Source: Brienomyrus brachyistius (Eukaryota > Chordata > Actinopteri > Osteoglossiformes > Mormyridae). Taken from it: a stretch of 64,000 nt of DNA. This document shows, piece by piece, positions 1 to 11,184 of this stretch. Within the stretch, counting starts at the first letter, position 1, and the number at the start of each line of letters is the position of its first letter. The stretch covers positions 13,791,754-13,855,753 of the forward strand of contig NC_064555.1 in the NCBI RefSeq assembly GCF_023856365.1. Direction: 5' to 3'. A program made the translations under genes and the position numbers. Below the pieces are notes generated by a model. It was not told the origin of the DNA and searched no databases. It saw only the letters and a program-made list of their open reading frames with translations.

Positions 1-143
1 TCCTTAGACACCCGGTAGAGCTCATCCAAGATCTCGCTAGTAGTGTCGTCAATGAACATATTCACCATCGTCTTGCTGGCCATGTGACTGAGGAGTTTCT
101 TCTGGGCCTTCATGGCCATGTCTTTGGAACTGAAGGTCTCCAT
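1..143 (-). CDS. tnfaip8l2: TNFAIP8-like protein 2 (TIPE2-like), N-terminal 47 codons, continues beyond the window
   Basis: Read on the minus strand, the ATG at 143-141 opens a frame that runs off the left edge. It starts [16 protein letters not shown] and continues through [18 protein letters not shown], the hallmark N-terminal block of the TNFAIP8 family (usual length about 185-200 aa). These are cytosolic all-helical proteins with a lipid-binding cavity; TIPE2 is known as a brake on Toll-like and T-cell receptor signalling and as a phosphoinositide transfer protein. The very short leader before the FSSK block argues against tnfaip8 and tnfaip8l3, which have longer N-termini. YRVSK favours tnfaip8l2 over tnfaip8l1, although l1 is not fully excluded. 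The family normally carries its whole coding sequence in one last exon, which fits the acceptor 17 bases upstream of the ATG. Family assignment is firm; the paralogue is likely. Confidence 0.85.
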   Translation of the reverse strand, partial: METFSSKDMAMKAQKKLLSHMASKTMVNMFIDDTTSEILDELYRVSK

Positions 144-175
144 CGTGGCTTTTGGAAGACTGCAAGAAAACGGAT
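144..175 (-). other. tnfaip8l2: 5' UTR piece and splice acceptor of the tnfaip8l2 coding exon
   Basis: On the minus strand the sequence reads CCGTTTTCTTGCAG followed by TCTTCCAAAAGCCACG and then the ATG. This is a pyrimidine tract with a CAG acceptor (AG at 161-160), leaving 16 bases of untranslated exon (159-144). It shows that the coding exon is not the first exon, so the promoter lies further right in the window or beyond. Confidence 0.75.
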
Positions 176-285
176 GCTTATCAGTAACAGAATCAAAAAA
201 GGAATCGGTGCTTATGAAGCACTGGTATTGTTTACAAGAACACAAACACTTGCAAATAAATAATAAACCTGTGCTCCACAAAGCA

Positions 286-425
286 AGATTTCTCAGTTAG
301 CTGGGTTAACTTAAGCTACAAGTCATGCTCATCAAATAAGAGTTTAGGTAAAGAGCATTCCTATTGGGCAATCGTGACTTAAGTTAGGTTTAAGTTTAGC
401 CTGGCTGAGAAATCATGGTTTGTGG
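286..425. repeat. Imperfect inverted repeat, MITE-like
   Basis: The arm near 286-330 (GATTTCTCAGTTAGCTGGG and on) reappears inverted near 383-425 (minus strand GATTTCTCAGCCAGGCTAAA). Together they form a hairpin-like palindrome with TTAAG-rich arms, resembling palindromic non-autonomous DNA transposons of fish. No target-site duplication could be fixed. It lies about 130 bp inside the putative intron from the tnfaip8l2 coding exon. Confidence 0.4.
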
Positions 426-704
426 TTAACTGGCTAATCCTGGCTAACTGTGTATTAGTGAGAAACAGCACAAAAATGTACCAAAGCTTCTCTAACTCAA
501 CAAGTAGGACATTGTGCTAACAATACAAAGCTCTTGGAATCACATGGAGCACACCTAAGCTGTACACCCTTTGCTCTACTTGAAGTCACTTAGGATGAAA
601 GTGTTGAACCAATGAAATGAATAAAAACATCCACCCGACTTCAATCCAGATTCACGGGGAGCTGTTTAATCAGAGAACACATACGAACGCAATTGATGGG
701 AAAC

Positions 705-818
705 ACCAGTTAAGCTACCTGCATGTCTTTGAAGCACGGGAGGGAAGCCAGAGGGGACACACAGAACAAAGGCGGGACTCAAACACCCAACCTACTGAGC
801 CACCCTGCTGCGTCACAG
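705..818 (-). mobile_element. tRNA-derived SINE fragment
   Basis: The plus strand shows the conserved order seen in many teleost SINEs: a GCATGTCTTTG block, then GGGACTCAAACACCCAACC, then a degenerate box A inverted near 797-812. On the minus strand this reads as box A (GGCTCAGTAGGTTG) and box B (TTTGAGTCC), then the body. The copy is diverged and truncated. Confidence 0.6.
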
Positions 819-1509
819 AGATGCACAAATAAAGGAAGACAAAACCTAGCCCACAAATACACTTCTATACACACTTCAGAGGTCATAATAATAATTCTGG
901 TTAAGCAGATTTCCCATGCCAATATAAAACACCACATCACACTTTTATTTGGCATTTAACTTTTGCTCTATATGATTACCTTCAATTTAATTGAGAAAAT
1001 TGCTTTGCAAAAAAGCCACTATTTGTCAAGGATTCTGAATAACCGAGGACAGAACTTAGATTCATTTGTGACTTCAAAAATTTACATATTGTGCAATTGT
1101 ACGTTATCACTGTTCGATTATCTCTCCTGAGAGTCACCTAATCCTGGCTGCCAGTCCAGTCACCCATTAAAAACAAACATTTTTACAAAGGTTGGATATG
1201 TTGTTCTTTGGCATTTAATAATCACTCAGCAGATGTAGCAAACCACCCAACTGGCCGTGCCAGACAGCAGAGTTAGCCAAGTTCACACCTGAAAACTCTC
1301 ATCATTATGTAAAAACTACCAGTGGGTGAGTTCGTCATTCTCAAGGTGTGTCGTGTTTTAAATGGCTTTTGAGGAGCAAAATCCGCATGCATTACAATAC
1401 TGATGCCGTCATGGAGCATCATTAGTCATTATGGGCATTGAAGGGCTTGTGAAGAGGCTCGTCTCATGTGCACGGATTTGGCAATGAAAGGCTGTAATAT
1501 GGCAAAACA

Positions 1510-1857
1510 CAGACACACACAGACACACACACAAACACACACACACAAAGAAGTTTGTAATTATATCTTGTGAGGACTCTCCATTCATTTCTTTTGGGAA
1601 AACTTTAATCCCAACATGACGACCTTGACCCCTACCCAGCCCTAAACTTAGCCAGAAGTAACTTTTGAGACTTTTGGCATTTTTAGTTTTTTAACTGCAT
1701 TCACAGATATTTGTGGGGACTTGAAAAATTGTCCCCACAATGGCAAGATAACAGGTGTTTATTACGTGGTGGAGGACATTTGATCCCAACAATGTAAAAT
1801 AAACATAACCCCCCCCCACACACACACACATGCATATACACACACACACACATACAT
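1510..1857. repeat. Dispersed GTGGGGAC repeat flanked by CA microsatellites (copy 1)
   Basis: A CA-rich tract (1510-1550) is followed by a 250-bp core with the landmarks GAGGACTCTCCATTCATTT, CCCCTACCCAGCCCTAA, TTTTTAGTTTTTTAACTGCA and TGTGGGGACTTG, and by the inverted GTCCCCACAATG. A second CA tract follows (1816-1853). The same arrangement recurs near 13.5, 18.6 and 27.7 kb. The GTGGGGAC/GTCCCCAC pairs make it internally palindromic, so it is probably an old non-autonomous element. Confidence 0.65.
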
Positions 1858-4555
1858 GGTAGTTGTGCGGGAATGAGTAAGTTTTATGTCAGAGAGTACA
1901 TCCCGGTAGCTGCCTTGTCAGCACCTCCTACGAGTTTAACAACCTCTAGTGAGGTTGTTGGCTCACTACTTTGATAGTGATGATCCATTAGTCAGCAGCC
2001 CTCCTTTGTTACAATGATTTGTCATTGACAATAGGCAATGTCAACACGTGCATATTGAATTGGCCGTACGTATTGGATGCTGTGAATTATATTGAGACGG
2101 AACCCAATGAAAGTTAGATTAGTGCTTGTCGTACAATGTGTATTCCTATATCTTCTGTAAAAGGGGATATTATTAGTAGAAGATGAAGCTACATTCGCAC
2201 ATTCACAATCATCTACTTGCATTAACAGATGATAATGAAAATTAGATCAATTAACTCGGCTGCACATTCACACCAATCACTTTAGCCATGCGCTGCTGTA
2301 CCTTTTACAGGATTTAACTGTGAGGCACAAGTTGAGCTTGTAAATCTGCAGTTTTCATTATAGATTGTTAGTTTGGTTTTAGTTTATGATACAGTAACTG
2401 AGATAGTAACTGTTTTTTTTTTTGATTAACAATGCTGTAGTATGAAACGTAAACATAAAGTCATTGTGGTAATTAATCAGTCAATATTTTATTATTTTTT
2501 TAAATTGCGGTAGTTGGTGGTTTTCAGATTAAAGCACCAAGAGTCTTTCACTTATGTGATGTGTCTGCTCACATTAAGCCGTCTCACTTCCTGTCTGTAC
2601 AGGAAGTCCGTGTGGTATGCTAGGTATCGTCGCAGTGAGCTGGGCATCCGTTCTCAGGTAACTCCTGCGTTTTTCTTGTGAAAGAAACCTGTCTCGTTAT
2701 TGTCCTCCTAGTGTACATGTGCCTGCACATAACCACTACTGGTGAATTCGGCACTGCTGTCAAAAAACGGCAGGGAGAAGCTATTCTGTGTATTACGGTC
2801 ACGTGGCACCACTTCCATTGTTCACACTGTCTGTGCCTTTATTCGGTCACAGAGCAGATTCACAAACAAATAAGGTCATAAATCAGTGGGGGAAGTCTCT
2901 GCATATGTTTGTGTGGACCGGACAATGAGCTGCCTTATTGGGTGTGTCTGGCCATCTGGGACTTCCTGTGGACAAATGCATGGGGGGGGGGGGGGGTTCA
3001 AAATGGAGAAATCGTGCCTGTACACATGAGGCTACCACTGGCCTTTTTTCCTGCTACATGGCTTGATGATCCCACTTAGAAGCCTTTATACAGATGACTT
3101 TTCCCAAATTTCCCAATTTTGCCTCTTGGATTGATTGACTTTGACGGTTGACGTCAAGTTCAGAAACTGCAGAAACAGCAGCATCAGTTCAGGGCCCTGA
3201 ATTGACAGCTGTACGTCTGTCGATACTGCAGTTCTGCTCTTGCTAAAAGAAGCATAAATAAAAACATCAATATATAGAACGAAATTATGTAAGCAACTTT
3301 AAAAAAGAATTATACAGGCAATAATAAATCAATTTGCAATTTTAGTTTTGTTTAAGCTGACATAATTAAAACTCATTAAAGAAATTAACTGTCGGCCCCG
3401 TGAGTCACATCCTGGCGTTTCCATAGACACCACTGCCAAGCCAGTATCTGTGAATCAATCTTAAGTGTGTTTAGATAAAGGAAGCACACTGCACCGCTCC
3501 TTCTGTGTGGGCCCTCTTTATGCAAACATGCTGCCACTATGATGTTTGAACAACCATCGCATATTTGCATTGATTTTCATCAACAAATACAATCTCTGCA
3601 AAGGTTATTGTCACAATATCAACACATGCTAAGTGGAACTACTTAAAATTCTGCGGAATTACATCAAAAAGTTCACACTGGTCGGTTGAATGAAGTAATC
3701 TTCTTATAAAATATTATCCATCCAACAGTTTCTGCTTGTATGCCGTTTGCTGCTATGATTTTAATCCAATTCTCTCTACATGGTGGGTCACTGTCATACC
3801 TGTGCTTAGTAATTGGTTTTTCACCATTTGCCAAAAATAACTTAATCATGTATCTACCTGTACCTAGTCTGACACATCACCCAGATATAATTAAAGACAC
3901 GTTCTGGAAATGTCATCGAAAAAGGATGTCTTTTACGGTGCAGTTAATATCCGGTGAATGTCGTTTAATATTCAGCCAAAAACCCATGAGAATGGACAGA
4001 GTGAGAGATCACATTGGATGCCAGTGTGTCTCGTTTTTGACCTTGGGAGAATTCATGCCAAGGGCTGAAATGTGGCACCGGTGTTACCAAGAGGGCATGG
4101 TGGCATTGTGACAGGTGAGGTACTCAGCCCTGAGCTCATTCACCTGCCCCAGGAACAATCTGGCTCATCGCATGGTGCCCTGTGGGCCTCCAATGGGAGA
4201 ATCGCAGCTGAGGTCACCTTCTCTTGTGGTTTAAGATACTCTGATGGCATAAAAGGAAAAGGCTGAGTATTCTAAGGGATTTTACTAAGATTAAGGTTCC
4301 ATCATCATAAAATGGAGACACATCTTGCTTTGAGAATCCTGGAAGCTGATGAATGAAATTCCTGATACAGTGAAGCAAGTATATCATCAAGGTTACCGAA
4401 AATAAACTGAAATTTATATTCTTATAAACATTTAGTTCACTCTGGAGCTGTGCATTTTAAGAACAAAAGCAGGCAGTGTCTATAGTGTTCCGTTCCACTA
4501 TTAGCATTGTGCAATTGCGGCTATTATTTTTTTTGTTTGTTTTATGCTGATAAGT
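1858..4555. other. No gene seen; AT-rich putative intronic DNA
   Basis: No exon, homology block or clear repeat family could be recognised. Small items: a 15-base G tract at 2982-2996 and a palindromic CRE (TGACGTCA) near 3150. Short open frames on both strands have no recognisable similarity. Confidence 0.5.
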
Positions 4556-4559
4556 CCGT

Positions 4560-4790
4560 ATTCCAGACAGCCGTGACACAGCTGGGATTTGGGGGTGTTT
4601 CGTGCCAAACCCTGGCTGTGGTTTATCAGCACGGCGGAGGCAGCACGGTGTGTGAAGCGTTATGGAAGGACAGCGTCCACGGCGCGTGAGTCACTGACTC
4701 GTGCCGCACCCCAGCGTGTCCTACGCTCATACAAGGGCGACGCCCGAATCGTACACTTCATTTCCATTGTACGGCTAGATTCACTCCTGC
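4560..4790. other. CpG-rich patch with an AP-1 site
   Basis: This patch is clearly richer in CpG than its AT-rich surroundings (CACGGCGGAGG, CACGGCGCGTGAG, GGGCGACGCCCG). It holds a consensus AP-1 site TGAGTCA at 4687-4693, overlapped by an inverted half. It could be a small regulatory element or an undermethylated old repeat. No exon is recognisable. Confidence 0.3.
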
Positions 4791-5482
4791 GTGATTTAAT
4801 GAAAATATAAACTTGAATTATGCAGTCTCAGTCGCTTCGTCCACAGAATTTATTCCAGTTTCTTCCATAAGACTAGCAGATGGGGGGGAAGGGGGGGGGG
4901 TGTTAGTGTTCAAATAATCAGACATAAATCTTTCAGGGCACGGTTTGCTGATGTCTGCTGCAGCTTGTGTCCTCAGATAATCTCCCTCATTTGTCCACAT
5001 CAACAAGGACAAACCCAGCAACCACAGCTACATACTACACCCAATGTAGAGGGATCTTCATCAGGCCCTTAATATGTGAGACATTTTTAAAAGGGATGCT
5101 TTATTAACATGCACTGAAAAATTTATAGCATCAAACTCAATATTGTTTTTTTTTTATATAGCTTTTTTTCTCTTTTAACTTACAAAACTAGTGGTATAAA
5201 TTTTGAGGAAGTATTTTTCAAAATATTTAGAATTTAAAGGATATTAAACACCTTTCAAGTTTTAAAACCAATGAGTATACCCCTAAAAATTACAATTATT
5301 GCATATATGCATATTTTTTTAACCTGGCCACAAATATACCTGAATTTCCGCCCCGGTATATGTTTCTCTCTTTTGATCTCCGTGCTCAGCTTAGCCCGCT
5401 CAGCATATTTAGCCACACGGGCACGGATACGGCCTAGCAATTTCAAAAAATTGTTTTGCTTCAAAAAGATGTAGAAATTTGT

Positions 5483-5556
5483 TTACCCTTTCATCGGTGC
5501 TCTTTTGAGGAAGTGCCTGACTTCCTGTGTGCAGCAGAGGAGAGGGAGGGGGTGAA

Positions 5557-5587
<31 letters not shown>

Positions 5588-6150
5588 AGGAAGGGGAAAA
5601 AAACTAAATCCACTGCAAGCTTAGACATGCACAAGGGTGTGTTTCAGTTCTCTTGCAACAGCGACTCACTAGAGAGCCGACCTCTGCGCCCAAGGCATGG
5701 CTCTGCATCTACGCCAGACGGCCCAGCTGACGCATTTTCCTGGGACTCCTGACTTGACCTGCCGTCATGGAGCCTTGGATTTGCTGCATACTCCACACCT
5801 GCCAGCTGCCGTTAGTCCATTTTATGCACCTGACGTTTGTACTAGAGGCGGCCACACAAGTGGGCCTGTTATATACATATCCGTCGGCCGCTGGAATGTA
5901 CAGACTGGGCTTCCCTCCCCTCTTCAGCAGAATTATAAGTGGCGGGGGTGGGTACAGTTTTTCCAAGCCCAAATTTATTGGGGCAGGGGACTCTGGACTA
6001 AAGCCAGTAAAGTAAATGCTGGGGGCTGTTCCTACAGCATAAAATACTGCTACAATACAGCTAGAGAAAAATGCTGCCCCCCCCTTACAACTCAGGGCCT
6101 GGGGCTGCAGAGGTAAGCTTGTGCATAAGTCTGGCCTTAAGTATTTCAAA
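5483..6150. other. GA microsatellite and unrecognised open frames
   Basis: A (GA)n tract occupies about 5557-5580. Downstream, frames of 82 to 146 codons are open on both strands over the same DNA. They have no recognisable domain, no codon pattern I can defend and no clean splice partners. I do not call a gene. The stretch 5841-6000 is moderately GC-rich. Confidence 0.35.
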
Positions 6151-6519
6151 AATACACCAGTTAAAAAAACAGCCCATTAAAAATGCTGTTTGATTTCAAC
6201 AGACAGTCTGCCTGGATGGATCTCTAAGCAAATATTTACATGAATATTTAAGTGAAAGCCCACAGACTGTATCACAGATTGAATAGGTTATAATCGGTGT
6301 TAGAAGCTCATTTCATCATTAAAATGTCGCTTTGATAATGCCTTAAATCAAGATGGAGATTTCTGACCGTTGGCGTTATAAAAGGCTCAGAAATCATTCA
6401 TTTTCTTAGTAAGAGTGATACTTGGTGAGTACTTCCCCAAAATGTAAGAGTATGACTTAGGAATTTACCTTAAATATAACCACAGACTCCCACATAACAC
6501 ACATGGTCATCTGAAATAA

Positions 6520-6910
6520 ACTGATTCAGTTTTGGTTGCGTGCACTTGATGTGGCCTTGACCAAGACAGCTACTGGGCTCGATTTCCCCTCGTTGTCTCG
6601 GGCTGTTGCCTCTTCATTCCCGTACCTGGCTTGCGTTGCTCTGGTGAACGAGTGCAGCTATATACATGAGAACTGTAGGTTTCGGGAAATGACTCTTGAG
6701 AATGTTTTGACTGTGAGTTGTGATGGCCGCCCTGCATCGCCCTGGTTTGAAGCTTTCAGGACGACGAGCCTGAACGTGTTGTTTACGTTTGCCCGCTGCT
6801 TGCGGTGCCTCCCTGGGTGCCCTGGGGGCAATGTTTTGAGCCCCGTGTCGGATCTATCCTTTGTGGAAGTGCCTCAGTTTCCCCACACGAGTCATATGAA
6901 TTTCTAAAAA
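6520..6910. other. Unrecognised CpG-containing segment with a 123-codon open frame
   Basis: The plus-strand frame from 6536 to 6907 is open and GC-richer than its flanks, but no motif or family is recognisable. It could be a decayed repeat or a chance frame. Confidence 0.25.
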
Positions 6911-7398
6911 CATAATTAATACATAAGTGCGCATATATTTAGGTCTGGGCATGATGACACAGGTTTTGAGGACTTTTTAAGCAGTCTCTAATCCCACCCC
7001 CGGGGGCTCTTGTTTCAGTTTATTGTCGAGATGAACACCTTTGAAATCATTGTTCCTTTTTCAGTCTGGTTTCACTGCTGTTACTTATAAACTACCACAA
7101 AGACAACAAGGGAGTTCACACACCTTCACACATATAATTGTCTCATCATTTGGAGGGGAAAAAACAGGAGACCCTGACCAGAAAAAAACGACCAGTAGAT
7201 AAAAGAAAGTTTCATTTGTAACATAAACAAAGTGGCATTATGTGTAAAGAACCAACAGGTATCAGTCTGAATGATGCCAGTAGTTATTATATCTACAGCC
7301 GATGCATGGCGTGTTTGTAAATTGTCAATCCAGTCACCGCTTTTCGCTAAAATGAGCAGAAAGCCGGTATTGGGTTTCACACATACTATATCTGCATG

Positions 7399-8065
7399 TC
7401 ATTTCAAGAAAAAAAAAAAAAAGTCGTCCCCCCCGCTTGTCACAGCAGGAAAACGCTGTGATGCAATCCTGTAAATTCTCAGAACCTGAGGACAAGTACA
7501 GGCGTATTTAACAGGGGCAGACTCGAACAGAAATACGTTGTAGAAATGCGCGAACCGCTTCTCACTAAGACACACAGCGATTTTGTTTTTATAAATGTTA
7601 CCCTTAAAAAAAACTTGTGGGTCAGAATAGCTTCCTGACAAAGGATGCAAGAAAGTCAATGATGGTGCAACGATGGTGTCTTTGGTGAGATTAGGAAGGA
7701 CATAAGCATGTCTAACTGAACCAGGGGAAAAACCGTGACTGTGTATTAGTCGGGAGGCCGTGCCGCTGGAAAGTTGGGGGGCGTTTCTACGAATGCATGA
7801 GCACATGAGCAGCTGCATCAGTCCACGAGGGTGGCGGGATGTCCCGGCCTGAGATGACAGGGGAACAACGCTGCCTTTGAAAAACCGCTTGCGGCTGGTA
7901 GGTCTTACAGATAGAAACAGTGGTGATGAAGTTTGGGATGTCCTGTACAGCCCCAAGCTGGTCCATGTGACCCTGGCGATGGATGGCCTGCGGATACGAC
8001 TCTCAAAGTTAGATCCGAGATCACAAACTAAAATAACCCTATGGGGGGGGGGTGGCACTCACTGA
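7399..8065. other. Segment open on both strands, unrecognised
   Basis: A 219-codon minus-strand frame (7399-8058) starts in a poly-C tract and ends in a poly-A-derived run of phenylalanines. This suggests a chance opening across an old inserted sequence rather than a gene. The plus strand is also open at 7877-8065. No domain is recognised. Confidence 0.25.
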
Positions 8066-8097
8066 AGCTGGCTACTTCAGTTTGAGTTTTAGTTGAG

Positions 8098-8157
8098 AGA
8101 TTTAAAAAAAGCTATATAAAAAAAGCTATATAAAAAAAAGCTATATAAAAAAAGATA
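8098..8157. repeat. Short tandem array AAAAAAAGCTATATA
   Basis: Three consecutive copies of a unit of about 15-16 bases (GCTATATA plus an A run) lie just upstream of the palindromic element at 8198. Confidence 0.85.
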
Positions 8158-8197
8158 TTGAGCTTGGTGCTGTACATTTTTTTTGCCACTTTTTCGT

Positions 8198-8354
8198 GTT
8201 GAGCATTTCAGGTCCGGCAAGTACTAATTCAGACCAGGAGTTTGCTTCTGCCAACCAGTTGAATCCTCTGTGACTGTGACTCTTTATACTCAACTAAGTG
8301 GTAGAAACAAAATCTTGGTCCGGATTTGTACTGGCTGGATCTGAAATGCTCAAC
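8198..8354. mobile_element. Palindromic MITE, 157 bp
   Basis: The left end GTTGAGCATTTCAGGTCCGG is matched by an inverted right end (minus strand GTTGAGCATTTCAGATCCAG). The similarity continues for about 45 bases on each arm, with about 65 bases between them. This is the structure of a small non-autonomous DNA transposon. The family is unknown, and no target duplication can be read with certainty. Confidence 0.6.
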
Positions 8355-9590
8355 TGTTTAGTGAACTGATGTTATGTTGTTATTCAGTTGATTAGCCTGT
8401 CACGTTTAACAATGATTAATAAATAGGCTGTAGGCTGGACGGAACCGTCTCGCAGGTCGGATCTGGTCCATGGGCCGGTACCTGAGATCCCTGATCAGAC
8501 TCTCATCTTCACAGTAACAGTTGAATTCTCTCTGTAACCAGCATTATAATGCATGACATCACATGTTTTAACGTTATCCTTAGAACCTGGAATAAGAGTT
8601 TGGTTGCCAATTGATTGCTGTACCATATAAATAAAAAGCTCATTCAAATCTCAAATTAACGGACAGAGCTAATTCTGTATGCAAAAACTGTCCGGCGACT
8701 GTCAGAACATATGACCCTCGCGATGACTATGAAACGGATCACTGAGGTCCGTCAAGCAGACAATCTGAATGTTACAGAGGGCTGCGAGCTGTTGTGGTCA
8801 TCACGTGGCAAGTTTTGCAAAACTGGGGAAAAATTTGCCATGTGTGTTTGCTCAGAGAGGAAGTCACACTATGGGTTAGTTTGGTGAATTTGCTGATGCT
8901 GAAAATGGCTGTCACAGAAAAGCACTCCGAGGTTCAGCAGGCACCAAGAAGCAACCTGCAGGAGCTTATCTTCAGGAAAATTCGCCTCAGGTAAAGCTTT
9001 TGATTTCCAAACATTTTCAGTCATTTGGGCACCAGCATTAAAACCTCTGTCTTTATTAATTATCCTTCCTGACATTGACATGCCAATTATTACACGCCAC
9101 CAAGTAACAGCCTGAATGGGGACACATGTCATTTCAGGATGTGTTGCAAAACCTGCAACTTACAGCCTGCCTCTCCATGTTTTCATTGTGTTCCCGTATG
9201 TCTGTTTACCCAGAAATAACATACATACCCCAATTACAAATGAGCTGTTTACACAGATGGACAGTGACTACAGAGGTATGATACCAAACAACGATTTCCT
9301 TCCTGGAAAAGAGACCCAGTATCACCAAAAGAAATGGTACCCTCACTGTCCGCCACTCCAGAACAACCAATACTGGCAGCAACGGCAGCAAACAGCATGG
9401 AAAAAGTAGTAGGTTGGCTAAACAAACGTTGGTCGAAAGAACTGAATCCTTGCATCGTTAACAAAGTGCTCTTGCAACATACCGCAAATGAGAGAGGAAG
9501 TGAGGCCAAGAAGTTTATGCAGCAGCAGACAGAGAGACCCACCATGTCCCCTGACTCATACGCACATGCACACCGAAGTTCAGGTGGAAC
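8355..9590. other. No gene seen; putative intronic DNA
   Basis: Ordinary AT-rich sequence without recognisable repeats. At 9491-9505 there is a strong ETS/PU.1-type motif (AGAGAGGAAGTGAGG), about 95 bases inside the putative intron from the candidate exon 1 donor. Confidence 0.4.
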
Positions 9591-9598
9591 GCACTTAC

Positions 9599-9675
9599 CG
9601 ATGCCTTTCTTGGCCGCTTCTTCCTCCGCCTGCAATTCCCCACTACAATGCTGTGTTCTCCACTCAGTTCTGAAG
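9599..9675 (-). other. Candidate non-coding first exon with consensus splice donor
   Basis: The minus strand reads GGCATCG followed by GTAAGTGC, a near-perfect donor (exon end 9599, GT at 9598-9597). Upstream, the same strand carries a short CpG-containing block and then a GC box at 9692-9701. No ATG opens a useful frame, so the exon would be untranslated. It is on the strand of tnfaip8l2, whose coding exon needs an upstream non-coding exon, so I infer this is its exon 1 about 9.4 kb away. It could instead belong to another transcript. The transcription start is not visible. Confidence 0.4.
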
Positions 9676-9712
9676 AGTTTTCGGTTTACAAGCCCCGCCC
9701 CCCTCCGCTATG
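9676..9712 (-). promoter_or_regulatory. GC box and IRF-type motif upstream of the candidate exon
   Basis: A GC box (minus strand GGGGCGGGGC, 9701-9692) is followed by an IRF core of type AANNGAAA (minus strand AACCGAAA, 9686-9679). There is no TATA box. Sp1 plus IRF, with a PU.1-like site in the adjacent intron, would fit a blood-cell-expressed immune regulator such as tnfaip8l2. That link is inference. Confidence 0.4.
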
Positions 9713-9844
9713 ATGACAGAAATGGCCCCTGAGCCCCTGTGCCGCTACTCTTCTGCTCCGTCTGCCAGAAAACGCTCTTGCTCAAGACTATTTGAGCTAG
9801 ACTTCCTTGAGGAACTAATTGTAGAAGACACACCCCTAGAACGT

Positions 9845-9845
9845 T

Positions 9846-9877
<32 letters not shown>
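9845..9877. repeat. (CT)n microsatellite
   Basis: A run of CT dinucleotides broken by one TTT. Confidence 0.95.
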
Positions 9878-9949
9878 GTGTTCTTGCTTGGCCTTTCTCT
9901 TGTCTGCTCTGTGACGTTGTTTGCTACATCTGCCCATCCCGATGGCTAA

Positions 9950-10745
9950 ACCTTTCCAAGAGGAAACGGCCCAGGTCCTCCTGCAAGCCTCTTAGCTCAG
10001 GAATGCAATCTCGGTCTTTTGGCTCTCTGCTCTCCATCTGCGAACACTGTGCCCAAATCCAGTCACTGAGTTATGGGCAGGAAATGAACCTGTAATTACT
10101 TTGGATACTATAATAATAACAGCACCATTGGCCAGTGATATCCAGGGTTGACGTTGAGAGTCATTTCCTCAGTGACTATAGCACCAAGTTTCCACAATGA
10201 CTGTTTGATCAAAGAGTTCCTACAAACGTTCAGTATCATTTTTACACAATATGGACAACTTTTTGACACAGCCGGACAGCCTTTCCCCTTGTTGCCAAGG
10301 AAACAGTCATTTCACTTCCCTTTTTCTCATATAATGGAGATAACATCTTCCTGCAGCTTGGACTGGGTCGTCACCAGAGCAGTGCACCATGCAAGGGCAT
10401 GGGGGTTTTGGCGTTGAGGAAGTGTCACATATCACATGACCAAGGTCCATGTAAGGGATCACAAAAGTTTTAAAGGCTAAACAATACAACATGGGATGTA
10501 GGATGTATAACCTTGTGAATGTTGAGCAATACAGAGTCTACATGTCTTGCATTATTAATAAGCCAGGCTGTGATATGGGTGTATCTCAGGCTCCTATGAT
10601 ATGGGAACTGCGGGCCGCGGTTTCGCAGTACTAGGCTGCAGAAGCTGCTCATGTAGCACTAGGAACTGCCTTAGAGGTTATGTGAGCCCTGGCAAGATGG
10701 TCCCTGCAGTAAAAGTGCTAGTGAAAAAACAAATAAGGGGAGCGG
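9950..10745. other. No gene seen
   Basis: Unique-looking sequence between the candidate promoter and the first minisatellite. No recognisable exon or repeat. Confidence 0.5.
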
Positions 10746-10747
10746 AA

Positions 10748-11184
10748 AAATGTATCTGAGGGTGTATCTCTTAGTGTACCCCGGAGTGTACCTCAGAGTG
10801 TACCCCACGGTGTATCCCAGGATGTATCTCAGAGTGTTCCTCAGGGTGTGTCTCTTAGTGTATCCTAGGGTGTACCCCAGAGTGAACCCCAGGGTGTGTC
10901 CCACAGTGCACCTCTGGGTGTATCTCAGAGTTTACCCCAGAGTGTATCTCAGAGTGTACCTCAGGGTGTGCCCCAGAGTGAACCCCAGGGTGTGTCTCAC
11001 AGTGTACCTCTGGGTGTATCTCAGAGTTTACCCCAGAGTGTATCACAGAGTGTACCTCAGGGTGTGCCCCAGAGTGAACCCCAGGGTGTGTCTCAGAGTG
11101 TACCTCAGAGTGTACCCCAGGGTGTGTCTCTTAGTGTACCCCAGGGTGTACATCAGAGTGAACCCCAGAGTGTACCTCAGAGTC
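10748..11184. repeat. 12-bp minisatellite, about 36 copies
   Basis: The unit is close to GTGTACCTCAGA, with variants (CCCCAG, TCTCAG, CTTAG). A 96-bp higher-order period (8 units) is visible in the middle of the array. Because 12 is a multiple of three, several frames on both strands stay open (up to 154 codons). These are repeat by-products, not genes. Confidence 0.95.

Noticed and set aside
5456..6149. Genes on either strand with 82-146 codons
   Set aside because: Overlapping open frames on both strands, one running through a GA microsatellite, no homology and no convincing splice sites.
7399..8058. 219-codon minus-strand gene
   Set aside because: Starts in a homopolymer C run and ends in poly-A-derived phenylalanines, the opposite strand is also open, and no domain is recognisable.
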